Shown: positions 18,948 through 31,880, counted from the stretch's first letter. The stretch is DNA of 64,000 bases from an uncultured Pseudomonadota bacterium (GCA_903928445.1 CAIYRB010000133.1:17259-81258), one strand, 5' to 3'. A program made the numbers and translations. Notes: generated by a model from the letters alone, not told the origin.

Positions 18948-20426
18948 TTACAGCGGCGGCTGCGCCTGCTTTGCCCATGGGCAAAGCTGTTCGTATGCAT
19001 GCGCTGTGCGAAGGAGAAGGCCGTCTTCCCAAGCCGGCGCGATAAGTTGTAAACCAATCGGCAACCCAGTCGGATCAAAGCCACAGGGTACCGAAAGCGC
19101 AGGTAAGCCCGCCAAATTTACAGCAAGAGTACAGATATCTCCGAGGTACATCGCGAGCGGGTCCTGGCTTTTTTCACCCAAGCGAAAAGCTACACTCGGC
19201 GCATTAGGAGCGACTAGTACGTCGACTTGTCCAAAGGCCTTGGCAAAGTCTGCCGCGATCAAGCTACGACCTGCCTTAGCTTTGGCATAGTAGGCATCAT
19301 AGTATCCTGCGGACAGCGCAAAGGTTCCGAGCATGATCCGCTGCTTGACCTCGCGGCCAAAGCCTTCGCTACGACTAGCTTTGACCAGCTGCTTGAGCGA
19401 CAAACCGGCTCTAGCCGTACGATGCCCATAGCGTATCCCATCAAATCGGGCCAGGTTGGCCGAAGCTTCTGCGGCAGCGATAAGGTAATAAGACGAAATG
19501 CTGTGGGATAGGGTCGGTAAGCTGACCTCCTCAACCAAAGCTCCTTGCTCCTGCATGAGCTTGACTGCAGCCAGCAAAGCCGCCCTCGTGCCGTCAGCTA
19601 AGCCGGAGCCAAAAAACTCGCGCACTAGACCAAGTCGCAAGCCTTTAAGGGCCCCCGGGCCACCGAGCTCGGGAGCGACACTAGGGTAGGGGGCGACACG
19701 ACTGGTCGCGTCCAGAGGGTCATGACCGGATAAAACATCGAGCAGCAAGGCTAGGTCTGCCGTTGATCGAGCCATTGGACCGATTTGATCAAGTGACGAA
19801 CTATAGGCAACCAAGCCGTAGCGGCTGACTCGCCCATAGGTCGGCTTAAGCCCAGCGATGCCGCAAAACGACGCTGGCTGCCTGATCGACCCTCCGGTAT
19901 CAGAGCCCAGTGCTACCGGGACTAAATCCGCCGCCACGGCCGCCGCAGACCCCCCCGAAGATCCGCCAGGGACAAAGGCGCGGTTCCACGGATTGAGCAC
20001 CGGACCAAAGGCCGAGTGCTCATTGGAACTTCCCATGGCAAATTCGTCGCAATTGCTCTTACCAAAAATAATCGCCCCGGCTTGCCGCAGCCTCGCAACC
20101 ACGGTCGCGTCGTAGGGAGGACGAAATCCGGCAAGCATCTTCGAAGCGCAAGTCGTCGGGATAGCGCGGGTGCATATATTGTCTTTAATAAGGACCGGTA
20201 CCCCTGCAAGGGGCAGATCCTCCTTGGCCTTAAGGCGAGCTTCCTGCACTTTGGCTTGGGCCAAGACGTCGGCAGGGTCCCAAAACAAATGAGTGTTTAA
20301 ACCGCGGCTGTAGCGTTCAGTACGCTCAATATAAAAGTTGGCGACCTCGCGCACCGACCATTCACCGCCGCGAACCTTTTGGCTGATCGTAGTCGCTGTC
20401 AGCTTAAAGGGCTGTAGATCCGACAT
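18948..20426 (-). CDS. gatA: Asp/Glu-tRNA amidotransferase subunit A (amidase)
   Basis: Glutaminase subunit of GatCAB. Seen: the amidase signature with the catalytic Lys81 in GVPVLIKDN, the Gly/Ser-rich GGSSGGSAAAVAADLVPVALGSD segment that holds the cis-serine and nucleophile serine, GSIRQPASFCGIAGLKPTYGRVSRYG, and the C-terminal LPALSVPCGF. It has 492 residues. It follows gatC by 12 nt. ATG start. Confidence 0.97.
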   Translation of the reverse strand: MSDLQPFKLTATTISQKVRGGEWSVREVANFYIERTERYSRGLNTHLFWDPADVLAQAKVQEARLKAKEDLPLAGVPVLIKDNICTRAIPTTCASKMLAGFRPPYDATVVARLRQAGAIIFGKSNCDEFAMGSSNEHSAFGPVLNPWNRAFVPGGSSGGSAAAVAADLVPVALGSDTGGSIRQPASFCGIAGLKPTYGRVSRYGLVAYSSSLDQIGPMARSTADLALLLDVLSGHDPLDATSRVAPYPSVAPELGGPGALKGLRLGLVREFFGSGLADGTRAALLAAVKLMQEQGALVEEVSLPTLSHSISSYYLIAAAEASANLARFDGIRYGHRTARAGLSLKQLVKASRSEGFGREVKQRIMLGTFALSAGYYDAYYAKAKAGRSLIAADFAKAFGQVDVLVAPNAPSVAFRLGEKSQDPLAMYLGDICTLAVNLAGLPALSVPCGFDPTGLPIGLQLIAPAWEDGLLLRTAHAYEQLCPWAKQAQPPL

Positions 20427-20438
20427 GGACGCATTCCT

Positions 20439-20732
20439 CTAATCGATGATCCGCGGCACTTGAAATGCGGTTCCCTCTCGCGCCGGTGCATTGGCCATGG
20501 CTGTTTCAGGTTCCAACGACGGTTGCACTTGATCGTCTCTTTCTAGCTGCGAAAGACCGCCTTTACCTTCGTCCGCCGCCGATGGTGCAGGCTCGGGCAA
20601 GCGCCCGAGCTCCGCGACGAAGTCCAAAATTTGCGCCAAATTTTTTACGGCATAGGTCGCCTCGGCTTCGCTTAGTTCTAAACTAGCTAGTCCAGCGACC
20701 TTCTGTACCAATGCCGCATCGATCATCACCAC
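20439..20732 (-). CDS. gatC: Asp/Glu-tRNA amidotransferase subunit C
   Basis: Small subunit that wraps GatA and holds the GatCAB complex together. Seen: VQKVAGLASLELSEAEA, the family's N-terminal helix, and the RLPEPAPSA turn. It has 97 residues, as usual. A GTG start 2 nt after the gyrA stop has AGAGG 7 nt before it; an ATG two codons on is the alternative. It belongs to the gyrB-gyrA-gatC-gatA-gatB run. Confidence 0.93.
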   Translation of the reverse strand: MVMIDAALVQKVAGLASLELSEAEATYAVKNLAQILDFVAELGRLPEPAPSAADEGKGGLSQLERDDQVQPSLEPETAMANAPAREGTAFQVPRIID

Positions 20733-20734
20733 GC

Positions 20735-23248
20735 CTAGACCTCTTCGCCCTCAAGCTTCTGCACTTTGCACAAGCTGATGACCTTCTCTCCCTGCTCTAC
20801 CGCCATCAAACGCACTCCCTGCGTCAGGCGACCGATCACGCCTACTTCATTGACATTAAAGCGAGTGATCTTGCCCGAGGATGTCATAACCATAAGATCA
20901 TCGTTCTCGTCGACCTGCATGATCCCGACCACAGGCCCATTGCGCTCTGTCACTTTGATGGTGAAGATGCCTTTACCACCCCGCGACTGGGTCCGGTATT
21001 CTTCAAGCGGGGTCCGTTTGCCATAGCCACCTTCGCAAACCGAAAGAATCGTGGAACGGCCTTGAATGATTTCCATACCGATGACACGGTCCGGCTCATT
21101 AGCCAACGCCGCATCCACTTCCTCGGACCCAGCGCCGTCGTCGACAGCCTCCGGAGTATCTGCTTCGCCAAAGCGAATTCCGGTGACTCCTCGCGAGGCG
21201 CGACCTGTCGGTCGGATCTCGTCTTCATTGAAACGAATGGCCTTGCCCCACCGCGTCGCAATCAGGACTTCGCTTTTACCGTCCGTGATAGAACACGATA
21301 CCAGTGAATCGCCGTCATCCACCTTTAGGCCGATAATGCCCGACGATCGGACGTTTGAGTACGCCATAAGATCGGTCTTTTTGACGTAGCCATGCGCTGT
21401 GACAGAGACGATGAAGTGACCTTCTTTGAATTCCTTAAGCGGCAAAACGGAAACAATTTTCTCGCCTTCCGTTAACTTGACCAAGCTAGCAAAATGTTTA
21501 CCCCTTGAGCGCAGCGGTAGTTCAGGAAGCTGATAGACGCGCAGCTCGAAGACCCGGCCAAGATTTGAAAAACATAGCAATGTCTGGTGATTACTCGTCA
21601 TAAAGACACTGCTGACAACGTCCTCTTCGCGCGTCAACATCCCAGCTTTACCTTTGCCGCCGCGGCGCTGAGCTCGAATGTCGTCAAGAGGCGTACGTTT
21701 AACGTAACCGGTATGGGAGATGGTGACGGCAACCTCGTCGTCGGCAACCAAACTCTCCATGGTGAACTCGTCGGCAGCAGAGACCACGATCTCGGTGCGC
21801 CGGCCGTCGCCGTGGTTTTCTTGCAGCGCAGTAATCTCGCCGCGAATCAACATGGTAACCCGCTCAGGCTTGTCCAAAATGTCTTTGAGATCGGCAATAA
21901 CCCCCATGACCTCGTTATATTCGGCAACGATTTTGTCTCGCTCTAACCCGGTCAAACGGGCCAGGCGCATCTCTAGAATCGCCTTGGTCTGAATGTCGGT
22001 TAGCTCAAACTTGGCGGTCAACTCAGCGGCCGCCGTGGCCGGATCCTTCGCCTTACGGATGATGGCGACAACCGCGTCAATACTCTCAACAGCGATCTTT
22101 AACCCAGCCAAGATATGGCCGCGTTCTTCGGCACGGCGCAGCTCGTAGGCCGTCCGCCGCAGGATGACTTCCCTGCGGTGCAGGTAGAAGACTTCGAGCA
22201 GCTGCTTTAAGTTCAAGATGCGCGGAGCACCGTTGACCAAAGCCACGGTGTTGACGCCAAACGTCGACTGCATCGGCGTTAACTTGTACAGATTATTCAG
22301 TATGATATCGCCATTTTCGCCCTTTTTCAGGTCGATGACGACGCGGATTCCGTCTTTGTTGGATTCGTCCCGGATATCGGAGATGCCTTCAATCCGCTTT
22401 GCGTGCACCAACTCGACGATCTTTTCGATCAAGCGCGATTTGTTGACTTGGTACGGTAGCTCAGTGATGACGATGCGCTCCCGCCCACTTTTGGCGGCAC
22501 CCTCAATACCAGCTCTAGCGCGCATGACCACGGAGCCATGTCCGGTGAGGTAAGCGGAACGGATTCCAGCGACGCCGTAGATCAATCCACGGGTCGGAAA
22601 ATCTGGCCCCCTGACAAACTCCATCAACCCTTCGATCGTAATCGCAGGATTGTCGATGAGAGCTTCCAGAGCCTGGGCGATCTCTCGCACATTGTGCGGT
22701 GGGATGTTCGTTGCCATACCGACGGCGATGCCGCTGGCGCCGTTGATCAGCAGCTGTGGCAGACGCGACGGCATGACGACCGGTTCAAGCTCTTTGCCGT
22801 CGTAGTTAGGGATAAAATTGACGGTTTCTTTATCAATATCAGCAATGAGCAGATCGGCGATCTTTTCCAGGCGGGCTTCCGTGTAACGCATGGCAGCCGC
22901 GCTATCACCATCGATTGAGCCGAAGTTTCCTTGGCCTTCAACCAAGGGGTAGCGCAGGCTGAATTCCTGCGCCATACGGACTAAGGCTTCGTAAACTGAT
23001 GAATCACCATGGGGATGGAAACGACCAAGTACATCACCAACAATCCTGGCGCACTTAAGATGCGGCCGATTGTGAAAGTTGCGCATTTGGTACATGGCGT
23101 AAAGAATCCGACGCTGCACCGGTTTCAATCCGTCGCGCGCATCGGGAAGGGCGCGCGAAACAATCACGCTCATCGAATAGTCGAGAAATGCCGACCGCAT
23201 TTCTTCTTCGATCTTAATGGGGAGCGATGGCTTTATTGCTGATTCCAT
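20735..23248 (-). CDS. gyrA: DNA gyrase subunit A
   Basis: Cleavage subunit of gyrase. Seen: [17 protein letters not shown], the catalytic Tyr122 in [11 protein letters not shown], and, in the C-terminal wrapping domain, the GyrA box QRRGGKGK, which distinguishes it from ParC. An extra acidic stretch ([16 protein letters not shown]) sits within a blade of the C-terminal domain. The quinolone-region residues are Ser83 and Glu87, the wild-type kind in many bacteria. It has 837 residues. It starts 12 nt after the gyrB stop. Confidence 0.98.
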   Translation of the reverse strand: MESAIKPSLPIKIEEEMRSAFLDYSMSVIVSRALPDARDGLKPVQRRILYAMYQMRNFHNRPHLKCARIVGDVLGRFHPHGDSSVYEALVRMAQEFSLRYPLVEGQGNFGSIDGDSAAAMRYTEARLEKIADLLIADIDKETVNFIPNYDGKELEPVVMPSRLPQLLINGASGIAVGMATNIPPHNVREIAQALEALIDNPAITIEGLMEFVRGPDFPTRGLIYGVAGIRSAYLTGHGSVVMRARAGIEGAAKSGRERIVITELPYQVNKSRLIEKIVELVHAKRIEGISDIRDESNKDGIRVVIDLKKGENGDIILNNLYKLTPMQSTFGVNTVALVNGAPRILNLKQLLEVFYLHRREVILRRTAYELRRAEERGHILAGLKIAVESIDAVVAIIRKAKDPATAAAELTAKFELTDIQTKAILEMRLARLTGLERDKIVAEYNEVMGVIADLKDILDKPERVTMLIRGEITALQENHGDGRRTEIVVSAADEFTMESLVADDEVAVTISHTGYVKRTPLDDIRAQRRGGKGKAGMLTREEDVVSSVFMTSNHQTLLCFSNLGRVFELRVYQLPELPLRSRGKHFASLVKLTEGEKIVSVLPLKEFKEGHFIVSVTAHGYVKKTDLMAYSNVRSSGIIGLKVDDGDSLVSCSITDGKSEVLIATRWGKAIRFNEDEIRPTGRASRGVTGIRFGEADTPEAVDDGAGSEEVDAALANEPDRVIGMEIIQGRSTILSVCEGGYGKRTPLEEYRTQSRGGKGIFTIKVTERNGPVVGIMQVDENDDLMVMTSSGKITRFNVNEVGVIGRLTQGVRLMAVEQGEKVISLCKVQKLEGEEV

Positions 23249-23260
23249 TAAAAAGCTTCC

Positions 23261-26940
<3,680 letters not shown>

Positions 26941-27238
26941 CGACGAGTCCTCTCCTGTCCGGGTTCTACTTCTGTATTAGGAAGATATATTTATACTTAA
27001 TTAGTAGTCGTAGTAGTGCCCCCAACCAGCCTGGGGATAAGTCAATAAGCGTCTGTTATAAAACAATTATTTATGGAAATAGACTGTTCATTGGAGGTGG
27101 ATAACTCTGTGCACTCCGTGTTGATAGAGTTGGGGATAACTGAAGCCCCCCATGACCTGCCTAATGTGTCCCCAAGTTATCCACGGCTTTCACCAGCCTT
27201 TATTCACAAGTTACCCACAGGCACATTCAGCGCCAACC
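26941..27238. other. oriC: Candidate chromosomal replication origin (dnaA-dnaN gap)
   Basis: A 298-nt gap between dnaA and dnaN with six 9-mers close to the DnaA consensus. In the - direction: TTATCCCCA (27032-27040), TTATCCACC (27096-27104) and TTATCCCCA (27131-27139). In the + direction: TTATCCACG (27177-27185), TTATTCACA (27200-27208, full match) and TTACCCACA (27211-27219). AT-rich stretches lie at 26978-27003 and 27053-27085. dnaA-dnaN gaps are origins in many bacteria, and gene direction switches nearby. The gap also must contain the dnaN promoter, as no other is visible. Confidence 0.72.
26978..27040. promoter_or_regulatory. Possible DnaA-trio unwinding element
   Basis: Reading rightward: an AT-rich stretch (TATATTTATACTTAAT), then TAG TAG TCG TAG TAG (27002-27016), then a GC-rich spacer (27018-27031), then a DnaA box on the - strand (27032-27040). 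This is the order described for the basal unwinding system of B. subtilis, in which DnaA-trios (TAG read 5' to 3') next to a GC-rich cluster and a DnaA box guide DnaA onto single strands. One of the five triplets departs from TAG. Confidence 0.45.
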
Positions 27239-28723
27239 TCATTCCAACTGTTCGAGTTGGCGTTCCAGTGCTTCGAGGTTGGCTTTTAAATCGAGATCTT
27301 TGTCGAGGGTCTGCTCAATCTTTTTCACGTTATGCATGACGGTCGTGTGATCCTTGCCGCCAAAGCGCTCGCCAATTTCAGGATAGGATGCATTAGTTAG
27401 CTTTCGGGCAAGATACATGGCTACCTGACGGGGCAGGGCGATGGCTTGCTGGCGACGCTTGGACTTTAGATCGGCAACGCGCAATTTAAAATGCTCAGCG
27501 ACGATCTTCTGGATGGTTTCGATGGTCAAGCGCTTGGGTGGCTCACCCATGACGTCGCGAAACGTCCTAAGCGCCAAGTCCATCGTAATTTCCTCGCCCT
27601 GGAGCGCGGCATAGGCATGAAGTCGGTGCAGCGCTCCTTCTAGTTCACGGACGTTGCGTTTGGCGTGGCGGGCTATATATTCGGCCACATCCTTACCTAA
27701 GCGAACCTTCAGCGTGTCGGCTTTACTGTTGAGAATCGCAATCCGGTGCTCGACGCTCGGCGGCTGAATGTCGGCAATCAGACCCCATTGGAAGCGGTTG
27801 CGTAAGCGTTCCTCGATATCGGGAATGTCCTTGGGAAACATATCCGAGGTGATGACAATCTGCTTCTTTGCCGCGTACAGCGTATTAAACGTATGGAAGA
27901 ACTCTTCTTGTGTGACCTTTTTACCGGAAATGAACTGGATATCGTCGACCAGTAATACGTCGCAATTACGGTATTTTTGGCGAAAGTCCCACATCTTTTG
28001 GAAGCGCAGACAGTAGATCATTTCATTCATGAATCGCTCGCTGGCGATGTAGGTCACCACGGCGCTGGGATTTTGCCGCAGTACAAGGTTGCCCACAGCA
28101 TGCAGCAAATGAGTTTTACCTAGGCCTGTACTACCGTAGATAAATAACGGGTTATACGCTTTGCCTGGGTTTTCCCCAGCGCTTAAACACGTCGCAACAG
28201 CAAATTGGTTGGATTCGCCCTTAATAAAATTGTCGAAGGTGTAATTGGGATTGAGATGACCTTCATGACTGAGCGAGCGGGAAAATGCATGATTCGCCTC
28301 GCCCCCTTCATCGATCGAAGTAAACGCTACGCCGCCGCCAGTAGCGCCGTCGATATCGTGGCCATGGTCGACTCCCGGGGGCATTTCAAGTCCCATGGCG
28401 TCGGTACCTGCAACTTCGAGCCGAAGGCGAAAGTGTTCAAGCCCCAGCTCCTTTTGGCAGCGCTCGATCGGTTCGATGTAACTATTGTGTATCCCTTGAT
28501 AAAAAACCAGATTTGGCAGGGCGACGACAATCTCGTCAGCGCCGCCTGCCATAGCGACAAGCGGGTCAATCCATGTCAAATAGGCATCGGCATCAAGGCA
28601 ATCCTTGAGCTTCTTTTTGATTGCGAGCCATAAATTATTAGCGACGTGGCCCTGGCCAGCGGAGACGTCGCTACTGGCGGTGTCGTCAGCGGGGAACAAG
28701 GTCTTCATTCCGGTCATACCCAT
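27239..28723 (-). CDS. dnaA: Chromosomal replication initiator DnaA
   Basis: AAA+ initiator that binds and melts oriC. Seen: domain I (about 28-110, LWLAIKKKLKDCLDADAYLTWIDPL), a linker, domain III with Walker A GSTGLGKT (197-204) and LLVDDIQF, and domain IV with the DnaA signature GGKDHTTVMHN and the RRQQAIALPRQVAMYLAR helix. It has 494 residues. The start is not certain: ATG codons occur at positions 1, 3 and 6 of this frame and none has a strong ribosome site. A perfect DnaA box upstream at 28901 suggests self-regulation. Confidence 0.97.
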   Translation of the reverse strand: MGMTGMKTLFPADDTASSDVSAGQGHVANNLWLAIKKKLKDCLDADAYLTWIDPLVAMAGGADEIVVALPNLVFYQGIHNSYIEPIERCQKELGLEHFRLRLEVAGTDAMGLEMPPGVDHGHDIDGATGGGVAFTSIDEGGEANHAFSRSLSHEGHLNPNYTFDNFIKGESNQFAVATCLSAGENPGKAYNPLFIYGSTGLGKTHLLHAVGNLVLRQNPSAVVTYIASERFMNEMIYCLRFQKMWDFRQKYRNCDVLLVDDIQFISGKKVTQEEFFHTFNTLYAAKKQIVITSDMFPKDIPDIEERLRNRFQWGLIADIQPPSVEHRIAILNSKADTLKVRLGKDVAEYIARHAKRNVRELEGALHRLHAYAALQGEEITMDLALRTFRDVMGEPPKRLTIETIQKIVAEHFKLRVADLKSKRRQQAIALPRQVAMYLARKLTNASYPEIGERFGGKDHTTVMHNVKKIEQTLDKDLDLKANLEALERQLEQLE

Positions 28724-28900
28724 TTGATTACTGGCGTAGCTGCGGCAACAGCTCTAAAAGGATGCTCAGGCACTGGACGTAGCTTCTGGAAACAGCCTGC
28801 GAAGCTACCACAGAGGGGTTTCATGATCAAGTCTTTTAAAGTTTATTTAGAATCGTATTATCAGTATGTTACAGCAGAAACCCAGGGGTATAGGGAGACA

Positions 28901-28909
28901 TTATCCACA
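28901..28909 (+). promoter_or_regulatory. Perfect DnaA box between dnaA and atpZ
   Basis: TTATCCACA, an exact consensus 9-mer in the divergent region between dnaA (180 nt away) and atpZ (20 nt away). It is well placed to let DnaA control its own gene and perhaps the first ATP synthase genes. Confidence 0.6.
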
Positions 28910-28928
28910 GCCTCGAAAGAGGGCTTCC

Positions 28929-29159
28929 ATGCTACTTATGGCTAATTTTGGTAGAGCGTTTAGCTATCTCATCGCTGCCCAGGTCCAGGCTGTTAGCCTC
29001 ATTTTATTCGGCTACTGGGGAGGTAAATGGCTGAACGAGAATCATCCCGTAAACTTCAGCTGGTATCTAGTCACCTTTACCGTCGCTATTTTAGGGGTTG
29101 CTCAGACCTTCTATGTAGTAATAAAAGCGGCTCTTTCACCGTCCAAGTCGGATACCTGA
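28929..29159 (+). CDS. atpZ: AtpZ/AtpI-type small membrane protein of the ATP synthase operon
   Basis: Small protein with two membrane segments (about residues 8-28 and 42-62) and the pattern GYWGGKWLNE between them, typical of the AtpZ (ATPase gene 1) group that stands at the front of F-type ATP synthase operons. The 76-residue form starts at an ATG preceded by AGAGGG; a second ATG lies three codons on. Its role in other bacteria is assembly of the c-ring or ion uptake with AtpI. atpI follows after 3 nt. Confidence 0.7.
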   Translation: MLLMANFGRAFSYLIAAQVQAVSLILFGYWGGKWLNENHPVNFSWYLVTFTVAILGVAQTFYVVIKAALSPSKSDT

Positions 29160-29162
29160 AAG

Positions 29163-29534
29163 ATGCCCTCGATTGTCAAACTGTGGCTTTTACTTGGCGC
29201 CGTGGCGCTGGTTCTCTGGGTTATGCCTCTGTCCGGCAAAGCGTTAGTGGCCTTTGTCTCGGGAGAGGCCCTGTTTGCAATCAACCTTGTTGCGCTGATG
29301 TTCGCCAGTCGGAGGTTGCTCGCCGCGGCGAGTCCCAAAATAGGTTCCGGAGGCTTTCTGCTGTTCGGCGGCAAGTTCGTTCTGTTGGGTGTGGGCGCTT
29401 ACGTCGCACTTGTCACTTACGGTTTGCGGGTCGATTTTTTTGTCGGTGGACTTTGTGTCGGCTTAGGGCTGTTCGCAGCGCTGCTGTATGCTGATGGAGC
29501 GAAAGGGGCGACGGCGACTCATGAGGGTGAATAA
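29163..29534 (+). CDS. atpI: ATP synthase subunit I (AtpI-like)
   Basis: Very hydrophobic protein of 123 residues with four predicted membrane segments (about 5-23, 27-48, 64-85, 90-110), the size and topology of AtpI (ATP synthase I chain), which helps c-ring assembly. The name rests on topology and position: it lies between atpZ and atpB. The 137 nt after it contain a short hairpin (GTCCG, TTTC, CGGAC at 29611-29624) followed by six T, perhaps an attenuator ahead of atpB. Confidence 0.7.
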   Translation: MPSIVKLWLLLGAVALVLWVMPLSGKALVAFVSGEALFAINLVALMFASRRLLAAASPKIGSGGFLLFGGKFVLLGVGAYVALVTYGLRVDFFVGGLCVGLGLFAALLYADGAKGATATHEGE

Positions 29535-29671
29535 TTATCTCTCAGCGAATACGGTTGAACGAGTCTGCATTTTTGACTATCAACAGAAACCAAGCTGAGT
29601 TATTAGATCCGTCCGTTTCCGGACCTCACTGATTTTTTGTCGGGCTCCGCCGAGAGCAATAGGTCGCTTTG

Positions 29672-30469
29672 ATGACGCTGGCGTTTAAAAATTATCTAGG
29701 CCTGATGGTTGCGGTATGGTCCCCGCTGGCGCTTGCTGCCGAAGAGGCGCACGAGGGCGGCGGTGGCGTGGCGGCGACGATTAACTTTTACGAGATTGCG
29801 CTGCATTCCCTGCACCTGAATCCAATGTGGGAACCCACGCTTGGGAGTTTGGCCTGCCTGGCTTTGATTATTGTGCTTGGACTGGTGTTTCGCAGCTCGG
29901 TACTTCGGGATACGGCGAATGTAGTTCCTTCCGGGCGCTTTTCTCTGCGGTTTATTTTTGAGGAAATACTTGAGTTTGTTGTTGGTATCGCCAAGGACAA
30001 CACCGGCTCAGAGTTTCGTAAATATATGCCCTTTCTGTCCGCTCTGTTCCTCTACATTCTGATCTGTAATTTGTCTGGACTGATCCCAGGGCTTCCGCCT
30101 CCAACCGAGACGATGGATAACAATGTCGCCATTGGTTTGATGGTCTTTTTGGTATACAATTACGCTGGTATCAAAGAGCACGGCGCTAGTTATATTAAGC
30201 ACTTTCTCGGCCCAGTGGTTTTTATCGCGCCTTTGTTTTTCTGTATCGAGCTGGTTAGCCACTTTTCCAGGCCCCTGTCTCTTGGCTTGCGCTTGGCAGG
30301 CAACATTTATGGTGATCACACTCTACTCGGGGTGTTTACGAGCATTAGCTACTTGGTGTTTCCGGCATTTCTCTTGTTTTTCGGGCTTCTTGTGGCGGTG
30401 GTACAGAGTTTTGTGTTCACGCTACTATCGGGAATTTACATATCGATGGCCATTTCGCACGACCATTGA
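29672..30469 (+). CDS. atpB: ATP synthase Fo subunit a
   Basis: Membrane stator subunit that forms the proton half-channels. Seen: several membrane segments, RFIFEEILEFVVGIAKDN, NLSGLIPGLPPPTETMDNN, and the essential Arg207 in SLGLRLAGNIYGDH. The 265-residue form begins at ATG 29672 (a TTG one codon earlier is also possible). The N terminus (MTLAFKNYLGLMVAVWSPLALAAEEAHEGG) resembles a signal sequence, as seen in some ATP synthase a subunits. Confidence 0.96.
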   Translation: MTLAFKNYLGLMVAVWSPLALAAEEAHEGGGGVAATINFYEIALHSLHLNPMWEPTLGSLACLALIIVLGLVFRSSVLRDTANVVPSGRFSLRFIFEEILEFVVGIAKDNTGSEFRKYMPFLSALFLYILICNLSGLIPGLPPPTETMDNNVAIGLMVFLVYNYAGIKEHGASYIKHFLGPVVFIAPLFFCIELVSHFSRPLSLGLRLAGNIYGDHTLLGVFTSISYLVFPAFLLFFGLLVAVVQSFVFTLLSGIYISMAISHDH

Positions 30470-30523
30470 TGCAACAAAGAACGGTGCGTTTGCATAGCGG
30501 CACTTTTGAGTGGGGTAAGGGTG

Positions 30524-30838
30524 ATGAAGCGTTTCTTAGGCAGATCAGCGGTGGCGTTTAGTGGCTTGTTCTTGAGCTCGTTGGCGTTCGCGCAAGATGC
30601 GGCCGCAGCGCACTCTGGGACTAATTTAATTCCAATTGGCGCGGGCATCACCATGGGCCTCGCCTCATTCGGTGCGGCGACTGCCCAGGGCCGGACGGCA
30701 TCGACTGCGCTAGAGGGGATTGCTCGCAATCCAAGCGCAAAAGATGCGTTGTTTCAGCCCTTTATTCTGGGCCTTGTGTTCATGGAGTTCCAAGCGCTCT
30801 TGGGCTTCGTGATCGCGATTATCTGGACCTTCAAGTGA
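30524..30838 (+). CDS. atpE: ATP synthase Fo subunit c with leader-like extension
   Basis: Rotor ring subunit. Seen: two membrane helices, the polar loop IARNPSAKD, and the ion-carrying Glu88 in FMEFQALLGF. The first 26 residues (MKRF to SLAFAQD) form a typical cleavable signal sequence ahead of the normal c-subunit start, an arrangement known from some deltaproteobacteria. No sodium-type ligand set is evident, so proton coupling is likely. ATG chosen after GGGGTAAGG. A strong terminator follows. Confidence 0.94.
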   Translation: MKRFLGRSAVAFSGLFLSSLAFAQDAAAAHSGTNLIPIGAGITMGLASFGAATAQGRTASTALEGIARNPSAKDALFQPFILGLVFMEFQALLGFVIAIIWTFK

Positions 30839-30874
30839 TTTTTTAGCCGCGACCTTTGGTCTCGGTGAGAATTG

Positions 30875-30907
30875 GCCGCCACTTCCATTGAAGTGGCGGC
30901 TTTTTTT
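30875..30907 (+). terminator. Rho-independent terminator after atpE
   Basis: GCCGCCACTTC, loop CATT, GAAGTGGCGGC, then TTTTTTT: a perfect 11-bp GC-rich stem with a 7-T tail, 37 nt after the atpE stop. It closes the Fo a/c operon and separates it from the other ATP synthase genes 3.8 kb downstream. Confidence 0.93.
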
Positions 30908-30954
30908 GTGAGTGCAGCCCTGCCTGGCAATTAGCCTAGTTCTGTAACTATCAG

Positions 30955-30970
30955 ATTTATTATAATAAAT
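30955..30970. repeat. 16-bp AT-only palindrome
   Basis: ATTTATTATAATAAAT is a perfect palindrome of A and T only, 48 nt after the atpE terminator and followed by GGTTATTTTTT. It could be an easily melted site or a protein-binding site; nothing in the sequence decides between these. Confidence 0.5.
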
Positions 30971-31217
30971 GGTTATTTTTTGCGGTCTGACCAATGATTC
31001 TGCAAGGAAGTTGGTAGGTGGATTTTTTTCTCCCTAACTTTGTTTTACTCTTGGTCAAGATGATCCGTCCTGCTTTGACCACGTAGTCTCGGAGTTGGGT
31101 GAATAGGAAGTTTTAGCCTAAACGCGTTGCCAACCAAGGCATTGATGTATGCGCAATAGCGCCCTGCTTGGGTTGTAACTCACTAATAATACACATTTCA
31201 TCAGAGTCTATTGAGAG

Positions 31218-31233
31218 TGTTCCACGTGGAACA
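31218..31233. other. parS: parS site 1
   Basis: TGTTCCACGTGGAACA, the full 16-bp palindromic ParB binding sequence known across bacteria. It lies 1.5 kb before parA. Palindromic, so no strand. Confidence 0.95.
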
Positions 31234-31511
31234 TTCTGATGACTAGTGAGGATTACCTTCGTCTACAGGTTGCGCTTACTAACGGTTCAAAAGCATTGAC
31301 CCATGGGGCACTTGATCCTTCCTGTAGAGAAAGCCGCGGAATTTAAGTCTCTGCTGGGCAGTCCCATCCTTGTCTTCCCCGGCCCCTGTTGTCCGAGGGC
31401 TTACGGTTAATGGTGCGAATAGAATTGTTACAGCTCTAGCCGACAGATCTAGCCTTGAGGGAATCTGTATTGGCAGGGTGGACGCATCAGGAAATTAGGA
31501 TTTTTAGATTT

Positions 31512-31627
31512 TCAGCGCTTCCGCTCTTCCGCTCTTCAGCGCCCTCCGTGGCCTAGCGCGTGGCGCCGCGGGCTGTCCGGAGTGTTGAGAATTTTATCGC
31601 GGAAACGCTGAAGAGCGGAAGCGCTGA
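31512..31627. repeat. Long imperfect inverted repeat
   Basis: The right arm CGCTGAAGAGCGGAAGCGCTGA (31606-31627, quoted in two parts: CGCTGAAGAG and CGGAAGCGCTGA) is matched in reverse by the left arm at 31512-31541. The left arm differs only by an extra 8-bp copy (CCGCTCTT twice in a row). The 64-nt loop between is GC-rich. It could form a cruciform or a structured RNA. Confidence 0.7.
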
Positions 31628-31721
31628 GAGTTTAGTGCGACTGCCTAATCTGTACGGGTTGTTGGCAGCTAGAATGCTGGCCGTTTGAATGGCGGCATTG
31701 CTATCGGAAATGAGTCTAGTT

Positions 31722-31880
31722 AGCGAAAGGAGGGCTGATTAGCGAAAAAAAAGGCTAATCGGCGAAAAAAAAGGCTAATTGGCGAAAAAAAAGGCTAATC
31801 GGCGAAAAAAAGGGCTGATTAGCGAAAAAAAAGGCTAATCGGCGAAAAAAAAGGCTAATCGGCGAAAAAAAAGGCTGATA
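31722..31880. repeat. Eight tandem 20-bp A-tract repeats
   Basis: Seven exact-length units of GGCGAAAAAAAAGGCTAATC or near variants (31741-31880), preceded by one diverged 19-nt unit (31722-31740). Variation is small: A or G at the first base, AATC, AATT or GATT at the end, and one A-tract broken by G. The 8-A runs recur every 20 bp, close to two helical turns, which should produce a pronounced bend. There are no spacers, so this is not a CRISPR array. Placed between parS 1 and parS 2/3. Confidence 0.93.

Noticed and set aside
31722..31880. Tandem repeats as a CRISPR array
   Set aside because: The units follow each other without unique spacers, are 20 bp long and lie by no cas gene.
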